From assembly GCA_900770635.1 (NCBI GenBank), contig CAAGLB010000098.1:1-64000 (forward strand): a stretch of 64,000 nucleotides of DNA, written 5' to 3'. A model generated the notes under the pieces. It was not told where the DNA came from. It searched no databases and saw only the letters and a list, made by a program, of their open reading frames with translations. Made by a program: the position numbers and the translations under genes. Source of the DNA: an uncultured Alistipes sp. Its GTDB lineage: Bacteria; Bacteroidota; Bacteroidia; Bacteroidales; Rikenellaceae. This document shows, piece after piece, positions 16,933 through 24,140 of the stretch (its first letter is position 1; the number at the start of each line of letters is the position of its first letter).

Positions 16933-17571
16933 TTATTGGTAAATAAGTGTTACTATATCTTGCATTTCGCCTATTGGATCGCAAGCATTTATGATGCTAC
17001 TGCTCAGCGCAATACCATCGACACCACACGTCAAAAGCTGAGGGATGTCCTCTTTTGTGATGCCTCCTATGGCAACAAGGGGAATGTCTATTCGCAACTC
17101 TCGCATTCGCTGCATAATTTGGCTATACCCCTCCATGCCGAGGATTGGTTGAAGGCGTTGCTTGGTAGTGGTAAAACGATAAGGGCCACAGCCAAAATAG
17201 TCGGGCTGAGAGTGCTCCATCGCGTGTAGTATATCATCAAAGCTATTTACCGTGCCACCGATTATATACTCATCACCAAGAATTTTGCGGGCCTCACCCA
17301 CCGACATATCCTCCTTGCCCAGATGCACACCATCGGCCCCTATGCGCTTTGCAAGGTGCACATTATCGTCTATAATAAATGTTGCGCCATACGCCTCGCA
17401 CATAGCCTTTACAGCTATGGCACACTCCTCGAAAAACTCGTCATCGGCGTGTTTCATGCGCAGCTGAATCCACCTGCAACCACCCTCCAAGGCTATGCGT
17501 GCAGAGTCGACATAGGAGATATGGTCGTTATAGTGAGTGATAAACTGCAACCGATACATCTTACTTCTCAT
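16933..17571 (-). CDS. thiE: Thiamine phosphate synthase
   Basis: Joins HMP pyrophosphate and thiazole phosphate to thiamine phosphate. The roughly 213-residue TIM barrel shows the family motifs WIQLRMKHAD, FIIDDNVHLA, DGVHLGKEDM and a C-terminal phosphate loop (VAIGGITKED, then GIALSSSI). The start is ambiguous: GTG 17577, ATG 17571 and ATG 17559 are in frame, and the last begins directly after the thiD stop (17561-17563). Overlap with thiD implies coupled translation. It is controlled by the TPP riboswitch upstream of thiD. Confidence 0.93.
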   Translation of the reverse strand: MRSKMYRLQFITHYNDHISYVDSARIALEGGCRWIQLRMKHADDEFFEECAIAVKAMCEAYGATFIIDDNVHLAKRIGADGVHLGKEDMSVGEARKILGDEYIIGGTVNSFDDILHAMEHSQPDYFGCGPYRFTTTKQRLQPILGMEGYSQIMQRMRELRIDIPLVAIGGITKEDIPQLLTCGVDGIALSSSIINACDPIGEMQDIVTLIYQ

Positions 17572-18442
17572 AGACACGCATCTTTTCGGGGTTAAACAGA
17601 TGATTTACAGGCCCATGCCCCTCGCCCAAAACGACATCAGCACCAGCTGCAAGAGCCTTCGACACATACCCTTTTGCTTGGCGAACTGCCTCGCTAAGAC
17701 CACACCCCACAGCCATATAGGCAGCTATGGCCGAGGACAAGGTGCATCCCGTGCCGTGAGTGTTGCGGGTTGGAACAGTGGGCATAGAGATATGCTCCTG
17801 CGTAATGCCACCTTCTGTGAGCTGATACAGAATATCACGCTTAACAGCCCCAGGTTCGTGGCCACCTTTAAGCAGCACCGCCCGAGCACTCATAGACATA
17901 AGGTAGCGTGCCGCCTCTAACTTCTCTAAATCGGTAGCGAGTGGCATCGCTGTCAATGCCTCCATCTCGGGAATATTGGGAGTAACGACCGAGGCCATAG
18001 GCAACAACAGCCTCTTCATTTCGTCCAACGCCTCGACCGATAGCAGCCTATGTCCACTCGTGGACACCACAACAGGATCAAGCACGATGGGGACATCGTA
18101 GCTGCTCAACGCCTCGGCAACGGCACGCACAATATCGACATTTGCCAACATGCCAATCTTAACGACTGATGGATGCAGGTCCTCTATGACAGCCATAATC
18201 TGGTCATATACCACATCGCAAGGTAACGGAAATACAGAGTGCACACCCAAGGTATTTTGCGCAGTAATAGCGGTTACGACAGATGCGCCGTATATACCAA
18301 GTGAAGAGAATGTTTTGATATCAGCCTGAATGCCAGCACCTCCCGACGAGTCGGAACCAGCAATAGAGAGAGCCACACGATAGTGTTTGCGTGTGGCACA
18401 AGATGGGAATTTCACCTCGTTGTTGTTGTCGTTTAAAATCAT
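17561..18442 (-). CDS. thiD: Hydroxymethylpyrimidine/phosphomethylpyrimidine kinase
   Basis: Phosphorylates HMP and HMP phosphate to HMP pyrophosphate for thiamine synthesis. The 293-residue ribokinase-fold protein opens with SIAGSDSSGGAGIQADIKT, the classic ThiD signature. It has the SGHRLL and VTPNIPE segments, and ends its core with the catalytic NTHGTGCTLSSAIA anion-hole motif. An N-terminal extension of about 20 polar residues precedes the fold. It is the first gene after the TPP riboswitch, so its expression should fall when TPP is abundant. thiC is not present, so HMP must come from a gene elsewhere or from salvage. Confidence 0.95.
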   Translation of the reverse strand: MILNDNNNEVKFPSCATRKHYRVALSIAGSDSSGGAGIQADIKTFSSLGIYGASVVTAITAQNTLGVHSVFPLPCDVVYDQIMAVIEDLHPSVVKIGMLANVDIVRAVAEALSSYDVPIVLDPVVVSTSGHRLLSVEALDEMKRLLLPMASVVTPNIPEMEALTAMPLATDLEKLEAARYLMSMSARAVLLKGGHEPGAVKRDILYQLTEGGITQEHISMPTVPTRNTHGTGCTLSSAIAAYMAVGCGLSEAVRQAKGYVSKALAAGADVVLGEGHGPVNHLFNPEKMRVYEK

Positions 18443-18482
18443 AATAAGCCCAATTATGCATTAAAAACGAGGTGCCCGAAAC

Positions 18483-18517
18483 AAAAAACGCATACCTCAA
18501 AACACGGGGTATGCGTT
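18483..18517 (-). terminator. Riboswitch-controlled intrinsic terminator
   Basis: On the minus strand a 10-bp stem (18517-18508 with 18496-18487) with an 11-nt loop is followed by TTTTTT. It lies between the TPP aptamer and thiD and is the expected expression platform of transcriptional attenuation. Confidence 0.9.
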
Positions 18518-18531
18518 ATGATATTATCCAC

Positions 18532-18600
18532 AATTCCTACGGCAGTACTAACTGCATCAGGTTCGAGGGTATAATCTCAGCCATTTAAGGCACCCCTTTG
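18532..18600 (-). promoter_or_regulatory. TPP riboswitch (THI element)
   Basis: Read on the minus strand, the sequence has the conserved aptamer parts in order: GGGGTGCC, GGCTGAGAT, ACCC, GAACCTGATGCAGTTAGTAC and GCCGTAGG. The first stem closes around GGGGTGC, and the pyrimidine-binding CTGAGA and phosphate-sensing helix are intact. It controls thiD-thiE-thi4-thiE-like, together with the terminator that follows. Confidence 0.96.
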
Positions 18601-18606
18601 TTAATG

Positions 18607-18639
18607 CAAATATACAACTATTTTTTCATACTTCGCAAA
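18607..18639 (-). promoter_or_regulatory. Promoter of the thiamine operon
   Basis: On the minus strand, TTTG (18639-18636) and TATATTTG (18614-18607), spacer 21 nt. Transcription starts just before the TPP aptamer. Confidence 0.8.
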
Positions 18640-18654
18640 TCTTTACACATAATA

Positions 18655-18687
18655 TTTGACATTGGGCATGATAATTTTGTATATTTG
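18655..18687 (+). promoter_or_regulatory. Promoter of umuC
   Basis: TTTG 18655-18658 and TATATTTG 18680-18687, spacer 21 nt. It is divergent from the thi promoter, and the ATG at 18712 is about 18 nt after the expected start. No obvious SOS-box palindrome is visible. Confidence 0.75.
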
Positions 18688-18711
18688 CAATCACTACGAT
18701 TTGTATTAGCT

Positions 18712-19974
18712 ATGTTTGCCCTTGCCGACTGCAACAACTTCTTTGTTTCGTGCGAACGAGTCTTCCGTCCCGACCTCGAGGGACGTCCCGTCATCGTGCT
18801 CTCGAACAACGATGGCTGCGCCATAGCACGATCTAACGAGGCTAAGGCCATAGGCATAAAGATGGGTGATCCGCTATTCAAGATACGACACCTCGTACGC
18901 CAACACAACATAGCAGTATTCTCGGGCAACATGTCGCTATATGCCGACTTCTCACGTCGTGTGCGCTCTGTATTGCGTGAGAGCGCACCACAAATCGAGG
19001 TCTACTCCATCGACGAGGCCTTTCTCGACATGCGTGGCGTAGACAACATCGACTTCGACAACTTCGCAAAGAGCCTCTCGGTGCGCTGTCGACGCCTCAC
19101 GGGCATACCAATATCTGTGGGCGTAGCACCCACCAAGACACTCGCAAAGATTGCTGCCGAGCTATGTAAGCACTACCCCAAGCTGCGTGGCGGATGCTTC
19201 ATGCATCGTGACGAAGATATAGAGAAGGTGTTGCGCAAAACAGCAATAGAGGATGTGTGGGGCATAGGTCGCCGCAGCGCACCACGCCTACGCATGGCAG
19301 GCATCAAAACAGCATGGGACTTCCGCTCGCTAAGCGAAGATAGAGTGCGTAAATATATGGGAATTAACGGAGTACGCACCTGGCGAGAGCTACACTCGAT
19401 ACCATCAATCAGCTTCGAGCACCAGCCACGCAGCCATCAATCTATATGCAACTCACGCAGCTTCTCGCACGAGATATACGACCTCAAAGAGTTGATGGAG
19501 CAGGTTGCTAAATTCGCCTCGATGACAGCCGACAAGCTGCGCACCGAGGGCACTCTGTGCTCCGAGATAACTGTGTTTGCAGCAACAAACCGCTTTCATG
19601 AAGATGAGCTTCAGCAGTATGGAAACGTCAAGCATAGGTTTGCGGAGCCAACAAACAGCACACTACATATTGTTCGTGCGGCACGTGAGGCAATAGCCGA
19701 GATATTTGTGCCGGGCTGCGGATATAAGAAAGCTGGTGTCATCGCCTCGGAGATACAGCTGCGTGAGGCTACCCCACACTCCATGTTTGATGCCGAGCGC
19801 CAGGCACAACACGACCGCCTGATGCATGTAGTGGACACCATAAATCATCGCCTCACTATGCCTAATATAGTCATCGCATCGGAGGGCATGAGCGGCGTCA
19901 AGTCGTCGAGCGAACACTGCTCACCCCGCTACACCACCCACTGGGACGAGATCCCTGTAGTAACCATAAAGTAG
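18712..19974 (+). CDS. umuC: Y-family DNA polymerase UmuC (Pol V catalytic subunit)
   Basis: An error-prone translesion polymerase working with UmuD' after DNA damage. The 420-residue protein has palm carboxylates at Asp6 (FALADCNNFF) and Asp101-Glu102 (YSIDEAFLDM), the VGVAPTKTLAKIA helix, an HhH segment (DVWGIGRRSAPRL), and a C-terminal DUF4113-like tail. ATG 18712 is preferred over an upstream extension from 18598 because that extension is not UmuC-like and contains the promoter. It is separated from umuD by the 2.9-kb minus-strand thiamine operon, so the pair is transcribed independently. Confidence 0.95.
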   Translation: MFALADCNNFFVSCERVFRPDLEGRPVIVLSNNDGCAIARSNEAKAIGIKMGDPLFKIRHLVRQHNIAVFSGNMSLYADFSRRVRSVLRESAPQIEVYSIDEAFLDMRGVDNIDFDNFAKSLSVRCRRLTGIPISVGVAPTKTLAKIAAELCKHYPKLRGGCFMHRDEDIEKVLRKTAIEDVWGIGRRSAPRLRMAGIKTAWDFRSLSEDRVRKYMGINGVRTWRELHSIPSISFEHQPRSHQSICNSRSFSHEIYDLKELMEQVAKFASMTADKLRTEGTLCSEITVFAATNRFHEDELQQYGNVKHRFAEPTNSTLHIVRAAREAIAEIFVPGCGYKKAGVIASEIQLREATPHSMFDAERQAQHDRLMHVVDTINHRLTMPNIVIASEGMSGVKSSSEHCSPRYTTHWDEIPVVTIK

Positions 19975-20017
19975 CACCCGATACCAAGTAGGACCAAGTT
20001 GGGTATGGACACAAAAA

Positions 20018-20043
20018 AACCTCATAACTTTCGTTACGAGGTT
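20018..20043. terminator. Bidirectional terminator after umuC
   Basis: An 11-bp stem, AACCTCATAAC (20018-20028) with GTTACGAGGTT (20033-20043), one mismatch, TTTC loop. Seven A precede it and GTTTATTT follows, so it has a U tract on both strands. Confidence 0.8.
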
Positions 20044-20133
20044 TATTTGATTGAGCGAAAGATGGGATTGGCTACTACGCTGCCAGGCAGCTCCGCTTAA
20101 CGCCTTTCTCCTCTGCTCGCCGCAGGGGCACTA

Positions 20134-20249
20134 CCAAAGTTTGAAAGTGGCTACCCACTATTTTTTATTATGCACAGCCGTTAATGAACAAGCTCCTTCG
20201 GCTATGCATAATAAAAAAGCCTTGCTTATGCAAGGCTTTCAAACTTTGG
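20134..20249. repeat. Nested inverted repeat next to tRNA-His
   Basis: The outer arms are a perfect 14-bp inverted repeat, CCAAAGTTTGAAAG (20134-20147) and its complement (20236-20249), and the right arm runs into the tRNA-His 3' end. Inside are a second large inverted repeat (TTATTATGCA around 20167 with TGCATAATAA around 20205) and the GCCTTGC hairpin. The stretch has no credible coding potential. It could be a small decayed mobile element or a structured tRNA trailer. Confidence 0.6.
20213..20236 (-). terminator. Terminator of tRNA-His
   Basis: On the minus strand a perfect 7-bp stem GCCTTGC (20236-20230) with GCAAGGC (20225-20219), ATAA loop, is followed by TTTTTTATT. Confidence 0.85.
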
Positions 20250-20323
20250 GTGGAAGATGGGATTCGAACCCACGACCTTAGGAACCACAATCCTCTACTC
20301 TAACCGACTGAGCTACATCCACC
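20249..20323 (-). tRNA. tRNA-His (GTG)
   Basis: On the minus strand the acceptor GTGGATG is followed by TA and a D-arm GCTCAGTCGGTTAGAG. The anticodon loop TTGTGGT gives anticodon GTG, and the T-arm carries GGTTCGAATCC. The extra 5' G at 20323 can pair with C73 (20249) as expected of bacterial tRNA-His. One acceptor pair (position 6-67) is T-T. A full CCA end is not encoded, so CCA would be added enzymatically. Confidence 0.95.
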
Positions 20324-20350
20324 ATTTGATTTGTTTTCCAAATCGGTGTG

Positions 20351-20381
20351 CAAATATACACACTTTTTTCTTATCTCCAAA
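20351..20381 (-). promoter_or_regulatory. Promoter of tRNA-His
   Basis: On the minus strand, TTTG (20381-20378) and TATATTTG (20358-20351) with a 19-nt spacer. Confidence 0.75.
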
Positions 20382-20503
20382 ATTTTTTGGCAAATAATTT
20401 CAAAAAAATCAATATCTACAATATTTCAACCCATAATTTACTCTGAGCCGAGAACGTAAGAACACGTAATAGCATTATTATTTCATAATAAATAAGCTGA
20501 ATA

Positions 20504-20534
20504 TTTGCAGTTTGATAAAAAATGTTTATCTTTG
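20504..20534 (+). promoter_or_regulatory. Promoter of rpmB-rpmG-DUF4295
   Basis: TTTG 20504-20507 and TATCTTTG 20527-20534, spacer 19 nt. Confidence 0.78.
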
Positions 20535-20542
20535 TGCGCTTT

Positions 20543-20559
20543 TGTGCCACGGTGGCACA
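20543..20559 (+). promoter_or_regulatory. Perfect palindrome at the start of the rpmB leader
   Basis: TGTGCCAC (20543-20550), one central G, then GTGGCACA (20552-20559). It lies at the expected transcript start, so it could be an operator on DNA or a tight RNA hairpin. Confidence 0.5.
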
Positions 20560-20580
20560 TAAGTTAAAAAAAATTAAGAG

Positions 20581-20814
20581 ATGAAAGTTTGTGAAATTAC
20601 CGGTAAGGTAGCGATGGTGGGTAACAATGTTTCTCACTCGCACATCCGCACAAAGCGTAAGTTCTCTCCAAACTTGAGAACAAAGCGCTTCTGGTCGGAG
20701 GAGGAGGGCCGCTGGATCACTTTGAAGGTTTCAGCTGCTGGCATCAAAACAATTAACAAGAAGGGTCTTACTGCTGCACTTCGTGAGGCTAAGGCTGCTA
20801 AGAAGGTTTACTAA
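20581..20814 (+). CDS. rpmB: 50S ribosomal protein L28
   Basis: A 77-residue component of the large ribosomal subunit. It shows the family start KVCEITGKVAMVGNNVSHSH with the conserved NxVSH..R..R motif, and the basic core KRKFSPNLRTKRFW. It is the first gene of a compact operon, with rpmG 16 nt downstream and the DUF4295 gene after it, an order typical of Bacteroidota. The leader contains a perfect palindrome that may take part in control. Length is normal. Confidence 0.97.
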   Translation: MKVCEITGKVAMVGNNVSHSHIRTKRKFSPNLRTKRFWSEEEGRWITLKVSAAGIKTINKKGLTAALREAKAAKKVY

Positions 20815-20830
20815 AAAAAGCTAACAGAAA

Positions 20831-21013
20831 ATGGCAAAGAAAGGTAACAGAGTACAGGTGATCCTTGAGTGCACAGAGCAGAAGGAGAGCGGCGTTGCAG
20901 GAATGTCACGCTATGTCACCACTAAGAACAAGAAGAATACTCCTGACCGTTTGGAGCGTAAGAAGTACAATCCATACTTGAAGCGAGTAACTCTACACCG
21001 TGAGATTAAGTAA
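20831..21013 (+). CDS. rpmG: 50S ribosomal protein L33
   Basis: A 60-residue large-subunit protein. Recognised by AKKGNRVQVILECTEQKESG, YVTTKNKKNTPDRLE and the end KKYNPYLKRVTLHREIK. Only one cysteine (ECTEQ) remains of the four-Cys zinc knuckle of other L33 proteins, so this is the zinc-independent (C-minus) type. It is in an operon between rpmB (16 nt) and the DUF4295 gene (20 nt). Confidence 0.97.
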   Translation: MAKKGNRVQVILECTEQKESGVAGMSRYVTTKNKKNTPDRLERKKYNPYLKRVTLHREIK

Positions 21014-21033
21014 TTTTAACAAGAGGTTAAAGT

Positions 21034-21192
21034 ATGGCAAAGAAAGTAGTTGCAACACTTAAGACTGGTACTGCAAAGAAGTACACTAAGTGTATCAAGA
21101 TGGTTAAGTCAGAGAAGACTGGTGCTTATGTTTTCCAGACTCAGAACATCTTGGAGGAGGATGAGATTAAGGCATTCTTCGCTCAGAAATAA
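21034..21192 (+). CDS. DUF4295 small basic protein
   Basis: A 52-residue basic protein starting MAKKVVATLKTGTAKKYTKC and ending EEDEIKAFFAQK. Small proteins of this type follow rpmB-rpmG in Bacteroidota and are annotated DUF4295. The position and Lys-rich composition suggest a ribosome-associated protein, but this is inference from context. The start lies 20 nt behind rpmG, and the operon terminator follows directly. Confidence 0.88.
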   Translation: MAKKVVATLKTGTAKKYTKCIKMVKSEKTGAYVFQTQNILEEDEIKAFFAQK

Positions 21193-21219
21193 TTTTTATT
21201 AGTTCGCAAGAGCTAATAT

Positions 21220-21250
21220 AAAAGGCGGCCACAAGGTCGCCTTTTATATT
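21220..21250 (+). terminator. Terminator of rpmB-rpmG-DUF4295
   Basis: AAAAGGCGGCC (21220-21230) pairs with GGTCGCCTTTT (21235-21245), one G-T pair, ACAA loop, ending in the T run. Confidence 0.9.
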
Positions 21251-21327
21251 TTATATCACTACCCTACATCTATCAACCATCGCCACAATCTTTTCCATTC
21301 TTCCTATGCCCCACCTAAACAAGCGAG

Positions 21328-21460
21328 ACAAATTTGTCATAAGAATGGCTACAGATGCGACTTATTGCAAAAAGAACACCCTGGGATAGTACAAGAGTAC
21401 AGCCCAGGGTGTTCTACTTTATAGAATAGGTCGCAGATGCGCCCTTATCACAAGAAATTA
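21328..21460 (-). repeat. Structured 3'-UTR element, copy A (after deoC)
   Basis: Read on the minus strand, it begins at the deoC stop codon with TAATTTCTTGTGATAAG, followed by GCGCATCTGCGACC. Then comes a hairpin of a 12-bp stem (21414-21403 with 21385-21374). Inside that stem are a CT/TAT internal loop and a GTAC/GTAC apical stem, with TTTTT after it. The far end (CATTCTTATGACAAATT, near 21347-21331) pairs loosely with the beginning. It shares this plan with copies B, C and D. Confidence 0.75.
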
Positions 21461-22333
21461 AAAATACTTTGTCTGCTTATCTACAATCGCCGATATTAGG
21501 TTGTTCGCTGCTGACGATGCGCCGATGCGGAAGAGGTCGGTTGTGAGCCACTCCTTGCCCAACACCTCCTCAACAATGGTGTAGTAGAGGGCGGCATCCT
21601 CAGGAGTCTTAACACCGCCCGCAGCCTTGAAGCCTACCATGCGGCCTGTCTTCTCGTAGTAGTCCTTGATGGCGTGACACATCACAAATGCTGCCTCGGG
21701 CGTTGCTGCAACATCAATCTTGCCCGTAGATGTCTTGATGAAGTCGGCACCTGCAAACATAGACACGAGCGATGCGCGGCGTATGAGCTCAGGGGTTTTC
21801 AATGCTCCCGACTCGATGATGACCTTAAGCACTACGTCCTTTGCCTCCTCACGAAGGAGCTCCACCTCACTGGCTGCCTCAGCCTCGTGGCCCGATATCA
21901 TAAGGCCAGGGTTGAGCACGATGTCAATCTCGTCGGCGCCGTTCTCAATGGCCATAGCCACCTCCAAGGCCTTAACCTCGATGAAGCTCTGTGATGCTGG
22001 GAAAGCACCTGCCACCGATGTTATGCGCAGAGGCGTGCCATCGACCTCGAGGCCCACGGTCTCGACGAATGGAGGATAGACGCATATAGAAGCGACGTTA
22101 GGAATATCCGGGAACTTATCGCCAAACTCTGCGGCCTTGCGTGCGAACTCACGCACCGACTCAACAGAATCGGTACACGACAATGTAGTGAGGTCGATAG
22201 CTGAGTAGCAGAATTTGTAGACATCAGCATTGCCATTACGGTTGGCAGCCATCTTTATTTTGGCCACCTCCTTAGCCACCTGAGCCTCAGTGTGCGCAGG
22301 GGCATAGTTCTCTAATTCCTTAACGTAGTCCAT
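21458..22333 (-). CDS. deoC: Deoxyribose-phosphate aldolase
   Basis: Cleaves 2-deoxyribose 5-phosphate to glyceraldehyde 3-phosphate and acetaldehyde in deoxynucleoside catabolism. The class I TIM-barrel aldolase core shows NGADEIDIVLN, the lysine for the Schiff base in DFIKTSTGK, and the second lysine in VGFKAAGGVKTPEDA. An N-terminal extension of about 45 residues precedes the barrel, as in other Bacteroidota enzymes. Two start codons are possible, ATG 22333 (MDYVKELENY) and ATG 22342; the promoter -7 box is at 22361-22354, so the longest ORF start at 22387 is excluded. It is monocistronic, and its stop codon forms the first bases of element copy A. Confidence 0.95.
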   Translation of the reverse strand: MDYVKELENYAPAHTEAQVAKEVAKIKMAANRNGNADVYKFCYSAIDLTTLSCTDSVESVREFARKAAEFGDKFPDIPNVASICVYPPFVETVGLEVDGTPLRITSVAGAFPASQSFIEVKALEVAMAIENGADEIDIVLNPGLMISGHEAEAASEVELLREEAKDVVLKVIIESGALKTPELIRRASLVSMFAGADFIKTSTGKIDVAATPEAAFVMCHAIKDYYEKTGRMVGFKAAGGVKTPEDAALYYTIVEEVLGKEWLTTDLFRIGASSAANNLISAIVDKQTKYF

Positions 22334-22353
22334 AGTCACCATTTTTACAATCA

Positions 22354-22384
22354 CAAATATATACTTTTTTGCGTAATTTTGCAA
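22354..22384 (-). promoter_or_regulatory. Promoter of deoC
   Basis: On the minus strand, TTG (22384-22382) and TATATTTG (22361-22354), spacer 20 nt. The leader would be only about 5-14 nt. Confidence 0.7.
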
Positions 22385-22414
22385 CAATAAACACGTTTTT
22401 TATTCGCTGAGCCA

Positions 22415-22453
22415 CAAAAAAAAGAGTCTGCCCAACAATCGTCAGGCAGACTC
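22415..22453 (-). terminator. Terminator of the Fn3 lipoprotein gene
   Basis: On the minus strand a perfect 9-bp stem GAGTCTGCC (22453-22445) with GGCAGACTC (22432-22424) and a 12-nt loop is followed by a run of eight or more T. Confidence 0.92.
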
Positions 22454-22488
22454 CGAGTATTATGATACCCTATTCTAAAGCGACAATC

Positions 22489-23823
22489 TTAGAAAACCAA
22501 AGATGGCTTTACCTTGAACTCGTTAACAGTGTAGTTCATAGCAGACTTGCTTGCAACAGCAGCAGCTGCGTTAGTCTTAACGATGTTTGAGATAGGACCA
22601 TACTTCCAATCCTTGAAGTCTGAGCCATCCTCAAGACCGAGCAAACCGATGCTCTGACCGTTGAAAGCAAGGAAGTCCATAGCAACTACTGAGAACTCTG
22701 AACCATCGTTGAGCTGGCCGCTACCTGGAATAAACTCGATGTTACCCTGAGCATCCATAGTAAAGAAATAAGCCTCGAAATTACCAGATACGAATGTGTA
22801 ACCATTACCCTTAGAACACAATGGGAACCACACAGCATACCAACCATCGCCGATGTCAGCAACAGCCTCACCAGCCAAAACGCAGAGGTAGTCAAGGCCC
22901 TCATATGTCATTGCGTAGCCGATAGCTGGAAGCTCTGGATCCAACTCGCTAAGACCATATACCATTACCTCGTCAGCAGTACCAGGAGTAGCCTCTACAG
23001 TGAATGTGAAGTTAGTTACCTTGTCAACTGGTGCGATAGTCTCAGCAGCGACATCAACCATCTGATTAGTCTGAGCTGAGTAAGTACCTACCCAACGCTT
23101 AACAGCCTCTATCTGCTGAGCCTCCTCAGTTGTAATCTCGTTCTTAGCCATGAACTCAAGACCCTCAGCGTTCTTCACCAATGTGCAAAGAGTGTAAGAA
23201 GTAGAGCCATCAAGATCTGGGCCAAATACGTTAGTGAAGCCCTCGGCAGAGTTAACAGAAGTCAAAACCTTCTCAAGAGTCTGGTAGTCGAAGCCGTTCA
23301 TAGCGCCCTTGATGTCAGCATCAGCAACACCTGCAAGGCTCTCAGTCTCGAACAAACCGTACTGAACGTCAGCTACGCCCTCACCCTGCCATGTGAACCA
23401 TACAGAGTTGAACTTAGTGATACCCTCCTCTGCAGACTCAGCAAGGAAAACCTCCTGAGTAAACCAGTTTACCTCAGTAAGACCTGTAAGAGTAACAGTG
23501 ATCTTAGCGTTGTCTGAATCATCATAACCCTTACCAGTAGCCTTTACGCGTACAGTGTACTCACCAGCGTTAAGATTCTCAAAAGTGTAAGAGAGCTCAG
23601 CTGTTGTGTAGTTCTTACCACCGAAGTTTACCACGTAAGCCTCAGCGCCAGAAACTGCATTCCAAGAGATAGTGAACGATGTCTCGGTGTGAGTCTCGCT
23701 CAACTCTGGAGTTGCAAGCTTACCACCCTGAACAGGACCGTCTGGAGTAGGATTTACTGGCTCACAAGCAACGAATGCAAACATAGCAGTCAACACTGCC
23801 ATCAAAGAAAAAATCTTTTTCAT
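22489..23823 (-). CDS. Fibronectin type III lipoprotein, unknown function
   Basis: A 444-residue lipoprotein of the cell envelope. The signal peptide ends in a lipobox (AMFAFVACEP), followed by a Pro/Gly linker (NPTPDGPVQGG). Residues about 38-112 form a fibronectin type III domain (TSFTISWNAVSGAEAYVVNF, then GEYTVRVKATG). The remaining 330 residues are beta-rich, acidic and not recognised. No enzyme motif is seen; a surface binding or structural role is likely. The start has a typical MKKIF opening. It is a single gene with a strong terminator; the 575-nt upstream gap holds its leader, tandem repeats and two structured elements. No convincing -7 box was found upstream. Confidence 0.85.
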   Translation of the reverse strand: MKKIFSLMAVLTAMFAFVACEPVNPTPDGPVQGGKLATPELSETHTETSFTISWNAVSGAEAYVVNFGGKNYTTAELSYTFENLNAGEYTVRVKATGKGYDDSDNAKITVTLTGLTEVNWFTQEVFLAESAEEGITKFNSVWFTWQGEGVADVQYGLFETESLAGVADADIKGAMNGFDYQTLEKVLTSVNSAEGFTNVFGPDLDGSTSYTLCTLVKNAEGLEFMAKNEITTEEAQQIEAVKRWVGTYSAQTNQMVDVAAETIAPVDKVTNFTFTVEATPGTADEVMVYGLSELDPELPAIGYAMTYEGLDYLCVLAGEAVADIGDGWYAVWFPLCSKGNGYTFVSGNFEAYFFTMDAQGNIEFIPGSGQLNDGSEFSVVAMDFLAFNGQSIGLLGLEDGSDFKDWKYGPISNIVKTNAAAAVASKSAMNYTVNEFKVKPSLVF

Positions 23824-24047
23824 TTGTTTGTAAGTTTAATAAGTTATAAAAAATAAAAGTTGTTGTCTTGGTTTTAAGCATCTACTTCGCACTTGGCAAG
23901 CTACAATATCGAACCATTCCCACCACACATCGAATATAGACACAATAATACGATGCGAAGATAATCAAAATTTTCGAAACTCGAATAAAAGAGCATAAAA
24001 AAGTTGCTATTAGCGTGGTGGGTATGTGGATAGATAAGCGGGGCAAT

Positions 24048-24127
24048 GGGTTTCGATGGGTTTCGATGAGGTTCGATGGGGTTCGATGTGATCGCATGGT
24101 AACTCATAATAACTCATAGTAACTCAA
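24048..24127. repeat. Two short tandem repeats with about 10-bp period
   Basis: Four units of about 10 bp ending in TTCGAT (24048-24087) are followed by three units of TAACTCA (24100-24127). The period equals one DNA turn, so the motifs face the same side. They lie in the 23824-24398 gap, which otherwise holds the Fn3 gene leader and elements B and C, and no supported gene. Confidence 0.7.
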
Positions 24128-24140
24128 CAGCCACAGATAT

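Noticed and set aside
18598..18711. Upstream extension of UmuC
   Set aside because: It includes the umuC promoter and thi promoter region and is not UmuC-like; the family start is MFALADCNNFF.
20051..20281. Plus-strand ORF ending GGRWDSNPRP
   Set aside because: The end is the well-known false translation of the antisense strand of a tRNA gene; it lies over tRNA-His and inverted repeats.
9570..22453. Similarity of the terminators at 9570-9598 and 22424-22453 (both with GTCTG-CC and AACAA)
   Set aside because: Likeness is limited to the stem and part of the loop, and both are ordinary terminators, so I do not treat them as a repeat family.
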